NCBI RefSeq assembly: GCF_024449025.1 | Contig: NZ_JAHLKM010000004.1 | Span: 1-64,000 of the forward strand | DNA: 64,000 nt | Direction of reading: 5' to 3' | From: Natronomonas aquatica | Lineage (GTDB): Archaea > Halobacteriota > Halobacteria > Halobacteriales > Haloarculaceae | Shown: one piece after another, positions 17,363-29,513 of the stretch | Layout: every line of letters begins with the position of its first letter | How positions within the stretch are numbered: the first letter of the stretch is position 1 | The notes under the pieces: generated by a model | The model's input: only the letters and a program-made list of their open reading frames with translations | Told to the model about the DNA's origin: nothing | Databases searched by the model: none | Position numbers and translations under genes: made by a program

Positions 17363-18808
17363 CTACGGGTCCGGATACCGGCCGGCCCACGGCCGGGCTT
17401 CCTCGAGCGCCGCCGCGACGGCCAGTACGTCCGCTTCGGCGTACCGACCGCCGACGACCTGTAGCCCCACCGGAAGCCCATCGTCGGTAACGCCCGCCGG
17501 GACCGACGCCGCGGGGTGGCCGGTCAGGTTGAACACCCACGTCAGCATGGCGTCTGTCGGGACGCCGCGGACGGTCTCGCCGTCGATCTCCGTCGGGAAG
17601 GGATCCCCGAGGTGCTTGCCGTACGGCGGGACGGTCAGCGTCGGCGTAATCAAAGCGTCGTGACCGGAGAGGGCCGCTTCGATCCCGTCGTAGGCGGCGG
17701 TCCGGGGAACGTTCCGGCTCCGTTCGTCGGTCGCCTCGATCCCCTCCGCCAGATCGATCGTCGCCCGGACGGTCGGCTCCAGATCGGCGGCCCCGAAATC
17801 GAGGCCGTATCCCTCGGCGATCCGGTCGGCGAAGGCGCCGAAGAACGCGCCGACCTGCGTGACGTACGCCATCGAGAGTTCCTCGTAGGGCGGCAGCGAG
17901 ACCCCGGTCGGATCGACTCTCGAACCGGCGGCTGCCAGATCGTCGACGGCCGCCCCGACCGTCTCGCGAACCTCGGGGGCGACGGGCTGTAGATCCAGGT
18001 TCGGGCTGTAAGCGACCGAAAGCTCCCCGGCGGGCCGGTCTATCGCTCCGGCGTAGTCGGCGTCGGTTTCGGGGACGCTGTGGGGATCCCGGCCGTCCGG
18101 CCCGGCGAGGACGTCCAAAAGGAGGGCGGTGTCCGCGGCGCTCCGGGCCATCGGGCCGCTCACCAGAAACGGGGTGTGGGCGCTGAACCCGTCGGACGGA
18201 TCGCGTTCGGGAACGACGCCGAGCGTCGGCTTCAGCCCGACGACGTTACAGCAGGCGGCCGGGACACGCAGCGAGCCGCCGATGTCCGACCCGGTCGCCA
18301 GGCGGACGCTCCCGGCCGAAAGCGCCGCCGCCGATCCGCCCGACGACCCGCCCGCCGAACGCTCCCGGTCGAACGGCGTCGGGGTCGCCCCGACGAGGCG
18401 GTTCTCCGTTCTGATCGTGTGTCCGAGCGCCGGCGTGCTCGTGGTCCCGACGATCACGGCGCCGGCCGCCTCCAGCCGCTCGACACCGATCGAATCCGAG
18501 TCCGCGATGTTCTCCGAGAGCTGTTCGAGTCCGAGCGTGTGTCTGACGCCCCGCTTTCGGTTCCGGAGGTCCTTGATCGCGACCGGGACGCCACACAGTG
18601 GGCCGGGATCCTCGCTGCGGACGACGGCGGCGTCGATCTTTCGGGCCTGCTCGCGCGCCTCGTCGCCGAGAACTGTAATAAAGGCGTTCAGGTCGGCGGT
18701 CGCTTCGATCCGGTCCAGCACCGCCTCGACGAGACCGAGTGCCGAACGGCGCCCCTCGCGGACGGCGGCGGCCGACTTCCGGACGGACGGCTCCGGTGGG
18801 GTACTCAT
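17363..18808 (-). CDS. Amidase family protein
   Basis: Hydrolase of the amidase-signature family with a Ser-Ser-Lys triad. The 481 residues show the lysine in GVPVAIKDL (about residue 72) and the signature GSSGGSAAALSAG followed by ATGSDIGGSLRVPAA with the catalytic serines. Ring-forming enzymes of this family include GatA, but the ordinary GatA partners are not nearby and the sequence has the pattern of a general amidase. Substrate unknown. Divergent from the NikR-like gene. Confidence 0.9.
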   Translation of the reverse strand: MSTPPEPSVRKSAAAVREGRRSALGLVEAVLDRIEATADLNAFITVLGDEAREQARKIDAAVVRSEDPGPLCGVPVAIKDLRNRKRGVRHTLGLEQLSENIADSDSIGVERLEAAGAVIVGTTSTPALGHTIRTENRLVGATPTPFDRERSAGGSSGGSAAALSAGSVRLATGSDIGGSLRVPAACCNVVGLKPTLGVVPERDPSDGFSAHTPFLVSGPMARSAADTALLLDVLAGPDGRDPHSVPETDADYAGAIDRPAGELSVAYSPNLDLQPVAPEVRETVGAAVDDLAAAGSRVDPTGVSLPPYEELSMAYVTQVGAFFGAFADRIAEGYGLDFGAADLEPTVRATIDLAEGIEATDERSRNVPRTAAYDGIEAALSGHDALITPTLTVPPYGKHLGDPFPTEIDGETVRGVPTDAMLTWVFNLTGHPAASVPAGVTDDGLPVGLQVVGGRYAEADVLAVAAALEEARPWAGRYPDP

Positions 18809-18900
18809 GCCGGCGTTATCTCGCTCTCGGAAAATAAGTCCGGGGGACCCCCGTGCTGTCGGGCCCGGATCGTACCGACGCCCCGGGTTATACGTAATCC

Positions 18901-18929
18901 TTAATATTTGAGCGTGGTTCAGTTAATAT
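18901..18929 (+). promoter_or_regulatory. Promoter of the NikR-like gene with repeated TTAATAT
   Basis: TTAATAT occurs at 18901-18907, where it can act as TATA box (about 25 bases before the ATG at 18930), and again at 18923-18929 directly before the start. The spacing of 22 bases is two helical turns, so a dimeric repressor such as the gene's own product could cover the promoter. This last point is inference. Confidence 0.45.
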
Positions 18930-19355
18930 ATGACCGTCGTCAGCGTCTCGATGCCCGACTCACTTCTGGACCGCCTCGACGAGTTCGCCGAGGAACACGG
19001 CTACACGGGCCGCAGCGAGGTCGTCCGTGAAGCCTCCCGGAACCTGCTGGGCGAGTTCGAGGACCGGAAACTGGAGGGCCGGGACCTGATGGGCGTCGTC
19101 ACCGTCGTCTTCGATCACGAGACCTCAAGCGCCGAAGAGCGGATGATGAGCATCCGACACGACCACGAGGGGCTGGTCGTCTCGAACATTCACAACCACG
19201 TCGGCGACCACTACTGTATGGAGCTTTTCACCCTCGAGGGAACTCTCGAGGAGATCTCGACGTTCGTCGGGAAGGTCCGGGCGACGAGCGATATCCTGTC
19301 TGTGGATTACTCGGTCGTCCCGATCGACGACTTTGGGGCGGCACTCGCCGAGTGA
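18930..19355 (+). CDS. NikR-type metal-responsive ribbon-helix-helix regulator
   Basis: Transcription regulator of 141 residues. The N-terminal ribbon-helix-helix ([34 protein letters not shown]) binds DNA. The C-terminal ACT-like domain binds nickel or cobalt: the ligand set H (in RHDHEG), H-x-H ([11 protein letters not shown]) and Cys is conserved relative to NikR. It lies directly before cobO, so a role in cobalt/cobalamin or nickel balance is plausible. No transporter gene is adjacent. Confidence 0.88.
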   Translation: MTVVSVSMPDSLLDRLDEFAEEHGYTGRSEVVREASRNLLGEFEDRKLEGRDLMGVVTVVFDHETSSAEERMMSIRHDHEGLVVSNIHNHVGDHYCMELFTLEGTLEEISTFVGKVRATSDILSVDYSVVPIDDFGAALAE

Positions 19356-19497
19356 CGGGGCTCGCGGCCCGCTCACACCCCGTTGACGGTCACGTCGAGG
19401 TCGCGGCCGACGGCCGCGACGGTCACCGTCGTCGCCCGGTCGGTCGGCGCCGCGCCGGCGAAAGGAGCTATACGGACGGCCCCCTACGTTCCGGGCG

Positions 19498-20163
19498 ATG
19501 AGTGACCGCGACACGCCGGGGCGGGGGCGAACGCCCGAACCCCGCGAGATCGAACCGGCCGCGCCCGAATCGTTCGGCCTGACGCAGGTGTGGTGGGGCG
19601 ACGGCAAAGGAAAGACGACTGCGACGCTGGGGATGGCCTTCCGGGCGGCGGGCCACGGCTTTCGGGTCCACGTCCTGCAGTTCATGAAAGGCGGCGCCGA
19701 CAGCGTCGAGGACGTTCGCGGGGAGTACAACGCCATCGCCGCCTTGCCCGGTCTGAGCTACGAGAACCTCGGTCACTACGGCTGGCACGCGATGAACGAC
19801 GGGACCGAAGAGCGCGACCACGAGGCCGAAGCACGGGCGGGCTTCGAGCGCGCTAAAGAACTCGTCGAGGCGGCAGACGCGGCCGATCTGACGACGCCGT
19901 TCGATCTCGACGGCGATCCGGACGACGGGGTTCACATGCTCGTTCTCGACGAAATCCTCTATGCCGCCGACCGGGGGCTCGTCGACTCCGGGGCGGTCCT
20001 CGAGTTGATCGAGGACAAACCCGAATCCCTGGAACTCGTGTTGTCGGGGAGCCACAGCCGCCCCGGGTATCTCATGGAGGCGGCCGACCTCGTCACGAAC
20101 GTCCGAAAAGAGAAACACCCGATCGATGCCGGCCAGCGCGCGCGGAAGGGAACAGAGTACTAG
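19498..20163 (+). CDS. cobO: Cob(I)yrinic acid a,c-diamide adenosyltransferase
   Basis: Adds the adenosyl group to corrinoids in cobalamin synthesis or salvage. The 221 residues have the CobO/CobA P-loop GDGKGKTTATLGMAFRAAGHG (starting near residue 34), VHVLQFMKGG, the MLVLDEILYAADRGL Walker B-like strand and LVLSGSHSRPGYLMEAADLVT near the end. Length fits the family. The preceding 140 bases contain no convincing gene. cbiP, another cobalamin gene, lies 2 kb downstream beyond acs. Confidence 0.94.
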   Translation: MSDRDTPGRGRTPEPREIEPAAPESFGLTQVWWGDGKGKTTATLGMAFRAAGHGFRVHVLQFMKGGADSVEDVRGEYNAIAALPGLSYENLGHYGWHAMNDGTEERDHEAEARAGFERAKELVEAADAADLTTPFDLDGDPDDGVHMLVLDEILYAADRGLVDSGAVLELIEDKPESLELVLSGSHSRPGYLMEAADLVTNVRKEKHPIDAGQRARKGTEY

Positions 20164-20182
20164 ACGGCCGAAGCGGCGGCGG

Positions 20183-22153
<1,971 letters not shown>

Positions 22154-22177
22154 CGTGTCCTAACCGACAGTGTCGTG

Positions 22178-22184
22178 TATAATA
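22178..22184 (-). promoter_or_regulatory. TATA-like box of acs
   Basis: TATTATA on the minus strand, in CATTATTATACAC, 25-31 bases before the ATG at 22153, fitting a leaderless acs transcript. Confidence 0.5.
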
Positions 22185-22291
22185 ATGATTGTTGTCTGTA
22201 AACACGCTCGTACGTCTCGCGCCGGTCGGATGCCCGAGCGTCACGTCCCCGAGGGCGTAAGCCGTATGTCTCTGCCATCCTCAGAAACGAT

Positions 22292-23785
22292 GTGCCACGC
22301 GCCGAGACGGTCCTCGTCGCCGGGACGGCGAGCCACGTCGGGAAGTCGACGGTCGCCGCCGGACTCTGTCGGTACCTCGCCGACCGCGGGGTCGACGTCG
22401 CCCCGTTCAAGGCCCAGAACATGTCCAACAACGCGCGTGCGGTCGCCCGAGCCGACGGCGAGGGGTTCGGCGAAATCGGCGTCTCACAGTACGTCCAGGC
22501 CAACGCCGCCGGGATCGCGGCGACGACGGACCACAACCCCGTCCTGTTGAAGCCCCGTGGCGACGGCGAGTCACAGCTCGTCCTCGACGGCGAGGCGGTC
22601 GGTCACTTCGAATCCGGCGCGTACTACGACGACCACTGGGAGCGCGCCCGCGAGACCGCCCGGAGGGCCCACGGACGGCTGGCGGCGGCCCACGACGTCG
22701 TCGTCGCCGAGGGTGCCGGCTCGATCGCCGAGATCAACCTCCACGATCGGGACCTGGCGAACCTCGAGACGGCCCGTTTCGCCGACGCCGACGTCCTTCT
22801 GGTCGCCGATATCGAACGCGGCGGCGTCTTCGCCGCCCTCGTCGGAACGCTCGAGCTCCTGCCCGCCGACGTCCGCGAGCGCGTCGTCGGCGCGGTCATC
22901 ACGAAGTTCCGGGGCGACCGATCGATCCTCGAACCGGGGCTGGAGGCGTTCGAAGACCGAACCGGTGTACCGATACTGGGAGTACTCCCGTACGACGATC
23001 CCGGGTTGCCGGAGGAGGACAGCGTCTCGTTGCCCGCCCTCGACGCCGCGGCGACGATCGGCGACGACGGCGTCGACGAGCGGAACGCCGTCACGATCGC
23101 GGTTCCACGGTTCCCGAGGGCGTCGAACGTCACCGACGTCGAACCGCTCGCCCGGATTCCCGGCGTCAGGGTTCGGTTCGTCCCCCTCGATTCGCCGCTT
23201 TCGGCCGACGCCGTCGTCCTCACCGGCACGAAAAACACCGTCGACGACGCGATCGCGGCCCGGGAGGGGGGACTGTACGGACGGCTCCGGGATTTTGCGG
23301 GCCCGATCGTCGGGCTGTGCGGCGGCTACCAGTTGCTCGGCGAACGGCTAGAAAACGCCGAAATCGAGGGGACGGGCGACACCGGGACCGTTCCGGGCGT
23401 CGGGCTGTTGCCGATCGAGACCCGCTTTAGTCCCGACAAGACCGTCGAGCCGGTGGAGCGACGACTGGACGGCTGTGGCCCCCTCACCGGCGCCGAGGGA
23501 ATCGTCTCGGGTTACGAGATCCACATGGGCGACAGCATCCTCCTCGAGGCCGTCGAGCGACCCTTCGGGGACGACGGCGCCGCCGCCGGCGACGTCCTCG
23601 GGACCTACCTGCATGGGCTCTTCGAGAACCGGCTCGCACGGGAGGCGTTCCTCGATCGCGTCTACGAGTCGGCCGGACGCGTTCGACCCGAAACGGGGGG
23701 AGACGACGGGTCGCCCTACGATCGAGCCGCCGATCTCGTCGTGGGGATCGACCTCGGACCGCTCGGGTTCGACCGCGTCGAGTGA
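22292..23785 (+). CDS. cbiP: Cobyric acid synthase
   Basis: Amidates four side chains of the corrin ring with glutamine and ATP. The 497 residues have an N-terminal dethiobiotin-synthetase-like domain ([60 protein letters not shown]) and a C-terminal class I glutamine amidotransferase domain with the nucleophile Cys in [10 protein letters not shown] (near 333) and the His of YLHGLFEN. The start is a GTG at 22292; the ATG just before it is in another frame. Length matches CbiP/CobQ. Confidence 0.95.
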   Translation: MPRAETVLVAGTASHVGKSTVAAGLCRYLADRGVDVAPFKAQNMSNNARAVARADGEGFGEIGVSQYVQANAAGIAATTDHNPVLLKPRGDGESQLVLDGEAVGHFESGAYYDDHWERARETARRAHGRLAAAHDVVVAEGAGSIAEINLHDRDLANLETARFADADVLLVADIERGGVFAALVGTLELLPADVRERVVGAVITKFRGDRSILEPGLEAFEDRTGVPILGVLPYDDPGLPEEDSVSLPALDAAATIGDDGVDERNAVTIAVPRFPRASNVTDVEPLARIPGVRVRFVPLDSPLSADAVVLTGTKNTVDDAIAAREGGLYGRLRDFAGPIVGLCGGYQLLGERLENAEIEGTGDTGTVPGVGLLPIETRFSPDKTVEPVERRLDGCGPLTGAEGIVSGYEIHMGDSILLEAVERPFGDDGAAAGDVLGTYLHGLFENRLAREAFLDRVYESAGRVRPETGGDDGSPYDRAADLVVGIDLGPLGFDRVE

Positions 23786-23800
23786 CCGCCGAGGCGACGG

Positions 23801-24580
23801 CTACAGCCGCCCGACGACGATATAAAAGGGGACGGTCTCCGTGCGGCGGTACTCGCCCTGTTTGAGCTGTGCGAGCGCCTCCCGGCCCATCTCGCGCCAG
23901 GCGGCGCGCAGCGAATCGAGCGCCTCCTCGCTACCCGCCATCGTCTCCCGCCGATCGCGGAGCCCCGCGCCGCTTGCCTTCCGGCCGACTGCCGTCACGT
24001 CGGTGTCGGTGTAGGGCGGCTCGATCGCGAGCCGTTGCTCGTACCGGGCCGTCGTTACCCCAGCGAGCCCGGCCTCACGGAGCAGCCCGGCGGCGTCGGC
24101 ACCCAACGCGACGTCCGTGTCGACCCCCTCGAGATACCGGCGTCGGGCCGTCTCCGCGAGCCGGCCCTCGGACTCGACGCTCGATTCGACCGTGACCGCG
24201 CCGTTGTCGGGTTCGATGCAGGCGACCCGATCGCGGCTCACGCGGGCGAACTCCTCGATCGCCCGCCCGGGATCTGGGAGGTTGATCAAAAGCGCCTGAC
24301 AGACAACGAGATCGAAACTGTCGTCCGCGAAGGGCAGCCGGTAGGCGTCGCCCCGGACGGTCGGCCCTTCGAGTTCGGTCAAAAGGCGGGCGTCCCGGTC
24401 GCAGCCGACGACCTCGCCGGGGGACTCCTCGCGGAGCACCCGGGTCAGCGCGCCCTCGCCACAGCCCACATCGAGGACGCGATCGCACGACTCGAGTCCG
24501 AGCCCCGAAAGCGCCGCCCGGCCGTCCTCCCACATCCCCCGGCGGGTTTCCCGCAAGTAGTCGGCATCGAACTCCCGCAT
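23801..24580 (-). CDS. SAM-dependent methyltransferase, substrate unknown
   Basis: Class I methyltransferase of 259 residues. Motif I is VLDVGCGEGALTRVL (about residue 34), followed by an acidic residue in VGCDRD, LPFADDSFDLVVCQALLINLPDP (motifs II-III) and a C-terminal half that is family-specific. The pattern is that of the UbiE/COQ5-like group, which methylates small molecules. I chose the ATG at 24580; the TTG 27 bases upstream adds nine uncharacteristic residues. It converges on cbiP but no link to corrin methylation can be claimed. Confidence 0.85.
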   Translation of the reverse strand: MREFDADYLRETRRGMWEDGRAALSGLGLESCDRVLDVGCGEGALTRVLREESPGEVVGCDRDARLLTELEGPTVRGDAYRLPFADDSFDLVVCQALLINLPDPGRAIEEFARVSRDRVACIEPDNGAVTVESSVESEGRLAETARRRYLEGVDTDVALGADAAGLLREAGLAGVTTARYEQRLAIEPPYTDTDVTAVGRKASGAGLRDRRETMAGSEEALDSLRAAWREMGREALAQLKQGEYRRTETVPFYIVVGRL

Positions 24581-24633
24581 CGGCGGCCCTTGGGCGGTAC
24601 CGCTCAAAAGCCCTCCGCCCTCTCGGGGGACTG

Positions 24634-25839
24634 TCAGCGCCGGAGCAACGGATACCCGACCGCCCCGGCCGCGAGGATTACGACGCCACAGACGACGAGG
24701 AGGAGCCGATATCCGGTCGACGGCGTCGGAAAGAAGGTCTCGGCGAGGAAGGTAAAGGCGATCGGCCCGGCCGTCTGGCCGAGCCGGAGGACGCTGGTCC
24801 GCATCCCCATCATGCCGGCCCGGAGCCGATCGGGGACGGCGGTCACGATGGCGGTATCGATCGACGGCATCACGAGCCCGAAGCCGACGCCGAAGATCAA
24901 AAGCGAGGCGCCGACGAAAAGCGGCGACGGCGCCAGCCGGACGCCCAGCAAACTACACCCGTAGGCGAGAAAGCCGAGCGCGATCAGTTCGGGCGCGCTC
25001 CGCCACTGGGAGATCCGACCGTACTGCGAGGAGACGACGGCGCTCGCGAGCGAGACCATAGAGAGCGTGAGGCCGATCCCTCCCGAGGAGAGGCCGAACT
25101 CGTCGGTCAAAAGCAACGGCAGCGCGGTCTGGACCGCGCCATAGAAGACGAAGAAGACGATAAATATTGCCGCAAAAATCGCGAGCGCCTCCGGGCTGGT
25201 CACCACGTCGGAGAGCCCGCTGAGGTACGTCCGGATGTCGTCCGGCTCGGTCCCCTCCGGTTCCGGGAGGGCGACCAGGGCGACCAGTGCGACGACAATA
25301 CCGATCCCGAAGAACAGAAACGGGAGGTTCCACCGGACGCTCGCCAGGGCGCCGCCGATCAGCGGGTACAGCGCCGCCCCGGTCCCGATCGTACTCGAGT
25401 TGACGCCCATGACGGCGTTGCGGCGCGCGCCCTCGTAGACGTCGCCGATCAGCGTCACTGCGAGTGTGACGAGCGCGCTCGCGCCGATGCCCTGGAGGAA
25501 CCGGAGAGCGAGTACCGCCCGGAAGCTGTGTGCGACGGCGATGCCGGCCCCGCCGATCCCGAAAACGAACAAAAGCGGGATGATGACCCGCCGCCGGCCG
25601 ATCCGGTCGGCGACCAGTCCGATAAAGGGCGTCAGAAACACGCCCGGGAGGGTATAGACGGTGATGACGAGCCCGATCTGGGCGTCGGAGACGCCGAATA
25701 CGCCCCGGAGGGACGGCAGCAGGGGGCTGATGAGCGAGACGCCCATCACGCCCATGAGCGAACTCGCGAGGATGACGTGCAACGTCGCCGACCGCCACGG
25801 CACGATCGAGCCTCCGCGTTCGTCGTTCCCGTCGGACAT
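24634..25839 (-). CDS. MFS transporter
   Basis: A 401-residue secondary transporter with about twelve hydrophobic segments. The loop 2-3 signature GLVADRIGRRRVIIPLLF of the major facilitator superfamily and the motif LRFLQGIGASALVTLAVTLIGDVYEG are visible. The pattern resembles drug/metabolite efflux proteins of the DHA1 type; the substrate is unknown. It stands apart from its neighbours by 50-75 bases and may be its own transcript. Confidence 0.9.
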   Translation of the reverse strand: MSDGNDERGGSIVPWRSATLHVILASSLMGVMGVSLISPLLPSLRGVFGVSDAQIGLVITVYTLPGVFLTPFIGLVADRIGRRRVIIPLLFVFGIGGAGIAVAHSFRAVLALRFLQGIGASALVTLAVTLIGDVYEGARRNAVMGVNSSTIGTGAALYPLIGGALASVRWNLPFLFFGIGIVVALVALVALPEPEGTEPDDIRTYLSGLSDVVTSPEALAIFAAIFIVFFVFYGAVQTALPLLLTDEFGLSSGGIGLTLSMVSLASAVVSSQYGRISQWRSAPELIALGFLAYGCSLLGVRLAPSPLFVGASLLIFGVGFGLVMPSIDTAIVTAVPDRLRAGMMGMRTSVLRLGQTAGPIAFTFLAETFFPTPSTGYRLLLVVCGVVILAAGAVGYPLLRR

Positions 25840-25914
25840 CCTCGCGTACGTCTCCCCCGTGGGCGGATCAGGGGTTAAAAAGCGCGGTTCGGTTCCCCGC
25901 CGGGCGCGCCGCGT

Positions 25915-26748
25915 CTACGCCCCGTGAAGCTCCCGGACCCGCTCGACGTTCCACCCGTAGGACTTGCCGTCCTCGGTCGGCGTCTCGAGGACGAGGGGAA
26001 CCTCCGCCACCGCGTCGTGGTTTATGAACGCGCGCATCCCCGCTTCGCCGATCAGCCCCTCGCCGACGTGGGCGTGTTCGTCTTTGTTCGTTCCACACCC
26101 GTGTTTCGAGTCGTTGAGATGGACACACTCGAGGTGTTCCAGCCCGACGACCGAATCGAAGGTATCGAACGTCCCGTCGACGCCCTCGGGCGTCGAGAGG
26201 TCGTAGCCGGCGGCGAACATGTGTGCCGTATCGAGACAGACGTCCAGGTCCAGCGAACAGCGATCCAACACGCCCGCCAGCTCCTCGAACGTGCTGCCGA
26301 GTTTCGTCCCGCCGCCGGCGTCAGATTCGACGAGTACGCTGACGCCGTCGGGAACGTCGAGTTCATCGAGCGCCGAGGCGGCGTTGTCGAGGCCCCCTTC
26401 GACGCCCGCGCCCGTGTGTGCGCCGAGGTGGACGTTGACGTAGGGGATATCGAGTTTCGACGCGGCGTCGAGTTCGGCCTGCATCGAGGCGATCGACTTC
26501 TCCCGGAGGCCCTCCTTCGGCGTACAGAGGTTCACAAGGTACGAACTGTGGATGACCCACGGTTCGACGCCGCCTTCGGCCGAGCGCTCGCGGAACCGCT
26601 CGGCCTCCTCGTCGTCGATGTTCGGCTCCTGCCAGACCTGCGGCGAGTGGGTGAAGATCTGCCCGCAGTTGCCGTCGTACTCGAGTTGCTCTTCGACTGC
26701 GTTGTAGACGCCCCCCGCGATGGAGGTATGTGCGCCGATCCGGAGCAT
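25915..26748 (-). CDS. nfo: Endonuclease IV (AP endonuclease)
   Basis: Cuts DNA 5' of abasic sites in base excision repair. The 277 residues have the TIM-barrel metal ligands of the family: [12 protein letters not shown] at the start, [63 protein letters not shown] and LETP. All nine usual ligands seem placed. The ATG at 26748 is chosen, since the eight extra residues upstream are not family-like. Confidence 0.96.
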   Translation of the reverse strand: MLRIGAHTSIAGGVYNAVEEQLEYDGNCGQIFTHSPQVWQEPNIDDEEAERFRERSAEGGVEPWVIHSSYLVNLCTPKEGLREKSIASMQAELDAASKLDIPYVNVHLGAHTGAGVEGGLDNAASALDELDVPDGVSVLVESDAGGGTKLGSTFEELAGVLDRCSLDLDVCLDTAHMFAAGYDLSTPEGVDGTFDTFDSVVGLEHLECVHLNDSKHGCGTNKDEHAHVGEGLIGEAGMRAFINHDAVAEVPLVLETPTEDGKSYGWNVERVRELHGA

Positions 26749-26812
26749 ACGCTCTCTCGGGGCAGACGGCACATAGGGGCGTCGGATCGCGACACTCGCC
26801 CGGGGCGGCGGC

Positions 26813-27616
26813 TCAGCCGGTCGGATCCGTCCGGGAGCGCACCCACCGGTCGTGGCCGTACTTCTCGGCGACGAGCTCCTCTGCGCGTTCGCGCTCCGAA
26901 TCGCTCCAGGACCCGCGCTCGGCGTCAGCCCACCCGGCGAGGGCGTCGGTCAGACGATCGACGAACGTCGATCGATCGAGCGTTCCCGCCGTGATGTCCG
27001 TGAGGCCGCATACCCGATCGGCGAACTCGGCCGTCGAGACCGGCGGATCGACGAACGGCCCCAGATGGGCGGCGGGATCGGACTCGAACGTCAAAGATCC
27101 ATGTTGGACGATCGCCTCGCTGGTCCGGTACTGGGCGTTACCGGCGATCTTCCGGCCGTCGGGGCCCACGAGGTCGTGGGCGGGGTCGAGCCCGAGCAGG
27201 TAACACAGCGGGCCCCACAGCGTCCCGGATTCGGCGTCGGCGAACCCGACCTCGGTGCCGACGGCCTCGAAGGCCTCGAAGACGGGTTTTAGGAGCTGTC
27301 GGTAACACTCGGTGACGTCGCCCGGGAACTCCGAGGCGGGGGCGACGATCGAGTAGGCCACGTCGCCGAACCCGTCGTGGTAGATCGCGCCGCCGCCGGT
27401 CTGCCGTCTGGTGACGTCGATAGCGTGTTCGGCACAGTACCTCCAGTCGACGATGTCGGCGTCGTTGCCGTAGCCGAGCGAAACGGTGCTCGGGGTCCAC
27501 CGGTAGAGCCGTACCGTCGCCGGACCCCCCTCGGCGACCGCCTCGGCGGCGACTTCGTCGAGCGCCATCGCGGTCGGGCCGCCGATCCGTTCTTCGGGGA
27601 TGAGCCGCCAGTCCAT
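26813..27616 (-). CDS. lplA: Lipoate-protein ligase A family protein
   Basis: Attaches lipoate to E2 or H proteins. The 267 residues show the family core [22 protein letters not shown] with the lipoyl-AMP loop, and the catalytic lysine in GRKIAGNAQ (about 167). In haloarchaea these enzymes may act on the glycine cleavage H protein or the 2-oxoacid dehydrogenase complexes; biotin ligase-like alternatives are less likely because of the KIAGNAQ motif. Neighbouring genes give no further hint. Confidence 0.88.
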   Translation of the reverse strand: MDWRLIPEERIGGPTAMALDEVAAEAVAEGGPATVRLYRWTPSTVSLGYGNDADIVDWRYCAEHAIDVTRRQTGGGAIYHDGFGDVAYSIVAPASEFPGDVTECYRQLLKPVFEAFEAVGTEVGFADAESGTLWGPLCYLLGLDPAHDLVGPDGRKIAGNAQYRTSEAIVQHGSLTFESDPAAHLGPFVDPPVSTAEFADRVCGLTDITAGTLDRSTFVDRLTDALAGWADAERGSWSDSERERAEELVAEKYGHDRWVRSRTDPTG

Positions 27617-27724
27617 ACGTGCGGTGTCGGCGGGGGAATAAAAGCGGTTGCGGATCGACTGTACACGCTGACTTTCGCGGCGCGTCCCCCGACTGTGAAC
27701 GCCGAACGGCCACGGCCGAGAACG

Positions 27725-28456
27725 TCAGGGCAAAAGCTTCCGATCGAGCCGTTCGACGGTCCCCTCGGCGACCGTCCGCAGGTTGACCGCGTCCTCGCGG
27801 TTGTACGAGACGAGCGTCTCGAGGGCGCCGTCGACGCCGCGTTCGTGTTCGCGCCACAGCCGGACGGCGTCCTCCCCGGAGATGTCCGGGCGGTCGCGTT
27901 TGACGCCCACCTCGGGTTCGATGGCCTTCAGCCCGCCCGTCAGGCCGACGCGCCGGCAGGGGTACATCAGGTCGAGATGCGGCGAATCGACGTCGAGATC
28001 AAACGACGACTCGAGGAACGGGACGTCGAACCGGGCGCCGTTGAACGTGACGAGCAGGGGCACGTCCAGTAGCTCCCGGAGGTTCTCCCGGGTCAGGTCA
28101 TCGCCGCGGACGAGCGTCTCCGTCCGGCCACCTTGATGGAAGCTCACGCAGGTGACCGCGTCGCGGTCGCGGTCCAGTCCGGTCGTCTCGATGTCGAAGA
28201 AACACGCCGCTTCGCTGAAGTTCTCGTAGAGCCGCCAGCGTTCGCTTTTCGGTAGCGCCCGCTCGAAGAACGTCGAATCGCCCTCGGCCAGCCGCGGGCG
28301 GGCGCGATCGATGAACGACCCGATCCGGTCGGCGGTCCGCGAGCCACACAGCGTCGGATCGAACTCCGACCAGGTCAGTGCGCCGGACTCCCACAGCTTC
28401 CGTTCGGTCGTCTCGCCGACCCCGTCGACGCCGATGTAGGTGTTTTCGAGTCGCAC
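27725..28456 (-). CDS. RNase H-like exonuclease domain protein (YprB-like)
   Basis: A 243-residue protein with a 3'-5' exonuclease-like core: the first acidic motif is FFDIETTGLD (about residue 90), followed by VTFNGARFDVPFL (second) and a closing YNREDAVNL (third), the DEDDy-like arrangement of the YprB group. The N-terminal part GVDGVGETTERKLWESG resembles a helix-hairpin-helix element. The start is a GTG at 28456. It may act in nucleic-acid repair or RNA turnover; that is inferred from the fold. Confidence 0.85.
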   Translation of the reverse strand: MRLENTYIGVDGVGETTERKLWESGALTWSEFDPTLCGSRTADRIGSFIDRARPRLAEGDSTFFERALPKSERWRLYENFSEAACFFDIETTGLDRDRDAVTCVSFHQGGRTETLVRGDDLTRENLRELLDVPLLVTFNGARFDVPFLESSFDLDVDSPHLDLMYPCRRVGLTGGLKAIEPEVGVKRDRPDISGEDAVRLWREHERGVDGALETLVSYNREDAVNLRTVAEGTVERLDRKLLP

Positions 28457-28524
28457 GCCTATTGGTGTGCGGGCAGTCCTCTAAAAACGCTCGCTCGTCG
28501 GCCGTCGCTTCGATGGGAGCACGG

Positions 28525-29424
28525 TCAGTCGGGAAGCGGGTGCTCGAAGAGCCGATCGCCCGTCTCCTCACAGACGACGGCGACGACCGTCTCGGAGCTA
28601 CAGCAAGAGGTCACCGTCTCCTCTGTCAGCTCGACGCCACCCTCGGCGGTCGGACACGTCTCCAGGAACATCCGGAGCCCCCCGGGGAGCCGTCCCTTCG
28701 CCTCCGGCCCGTAGGCGTCCCAGTCTTCGAGCCACGATCCGAGCCGCCTGCTCGCGGCGATGTCGGCGACCAACGCGGCGTAGGACGGCCACGTCCCGGC
28801 GTTGCGCCTGCGGCCCTCGTCGCTTTCGCTTCCGTACTGGAGCGCGTAGGCGCCGTTTCCCTTCTCTTCGAGGTCGAACGCCGCCGGACCGTCCTCGAAC
28901 CCGAACGCCCCGACGACCGCCCCGGTATCGACCCCCGACTCGAGGACCGAATCGATCGCGTCGATCCACTCGGCCTCGAACGCCCCGGTGAGCTGGAGGT
29001 CTCCGTCGCTTTCGCGCGGTTCGAGGATCCCGGCCTCCAGGAAGTACGTCTCGAGGTCCTCCGGAACCGTCGCCGCTCCGCCGTCGTCCCCGGCGGTCGG
29101 TCCCGACCGACGTTCGCCGTTCGCGGCAGGTTCGGCGTCGACTCCGACCGCGAGGCCGGGATCCGGCTCCTTCCCGAACCACCGCAGTACCGACGGCGGG
29201 AGGTACCGCTTCGTCAGTTCGGGCGTCCCCGGGACCAGATACCCCCGGAGGTAGATCAGCCCGATCGAGACGACGGTGACGGCCGCGCCGGCCGGTTTCG
29301 ACCGCCGCGAAACCAGCGCCCCGAGAGCGGCCGCGAGAAGCACGTTCACCACGGTACACGGCGGGCACCGGTTCTCGCCGGTATGCTCCGGTTGCCGCAC
29401 CGCTTCGAGGACGTCGCGTATCAT
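28525..29424 (-). CDS. Conserved haloarchaeal membrane-anchored protein with CPPC motif
   Basis: A 299-residue protein of unknown function. Residues 20-23 are CPPC, followed immediately by one or two hydrophobic segments (about 24-62). The rest is acidic and soluble, with an alpha-helical look (LETYFLEAGILEPRESDGDLQLTG) and a cysteine-rich piece TSCCSS near the C terminus. CPPC is a common redox or metal-binding dyad. I see no catalytic motif in the remainder. Divergent from the RadA-like gene at 29544. Confidence 0.7.
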   Translation of the reverse strand: MIRDVLEAVRQPEHTGENRCPPCTVVNVLLAAALGALVSRRSKPAGAAVTVVSIGLIYLRGYLVPGTPELTKRYLPPSVLRWFGKEPDPGLAVGVDAEPAANGERRSGPTAGDDGGAATVPEDLETYFLEAGILEPRESDGDLQLTGAFEAEWIDAIDSVLESGVDTGAVVGAFGFEDGPAAFDLEEKGNGAYALQYGSESDEGRRRNAGTWPSYAALVADIAASRRLGSWLEDWDAYGPEAKGRLPGGLRMFLETCPTAEGGVELTEETVTSCCSSETVVAVVCEETGDRLFEHPLPD

Positions 29425-29513
29425 TCGACCGTCTCTCGGTGTTCGTCGGCCAACTGTGTTCCGGGATCCGGCGACCGACGCCGGCAGAATTGAACGCTGA
29501 GTCGGAGTGAGCT

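Noticed and set aside
17363-18808. Amidase as GatA of the tRNA amidotransferase
   Set aside because: No gatB or gatC nearby, and the sequence outside the signature has the pattern of general amidases.
19373-19474. Short minus-strand frame of about 34 codons ending in a protein-like tail between the NikR-like gene and cobO
   Set aside because: It is closed by a stop codon upstream, has no start codon in a suitable place and no recognisable family. It may be a gene remnant but cannot be supported.
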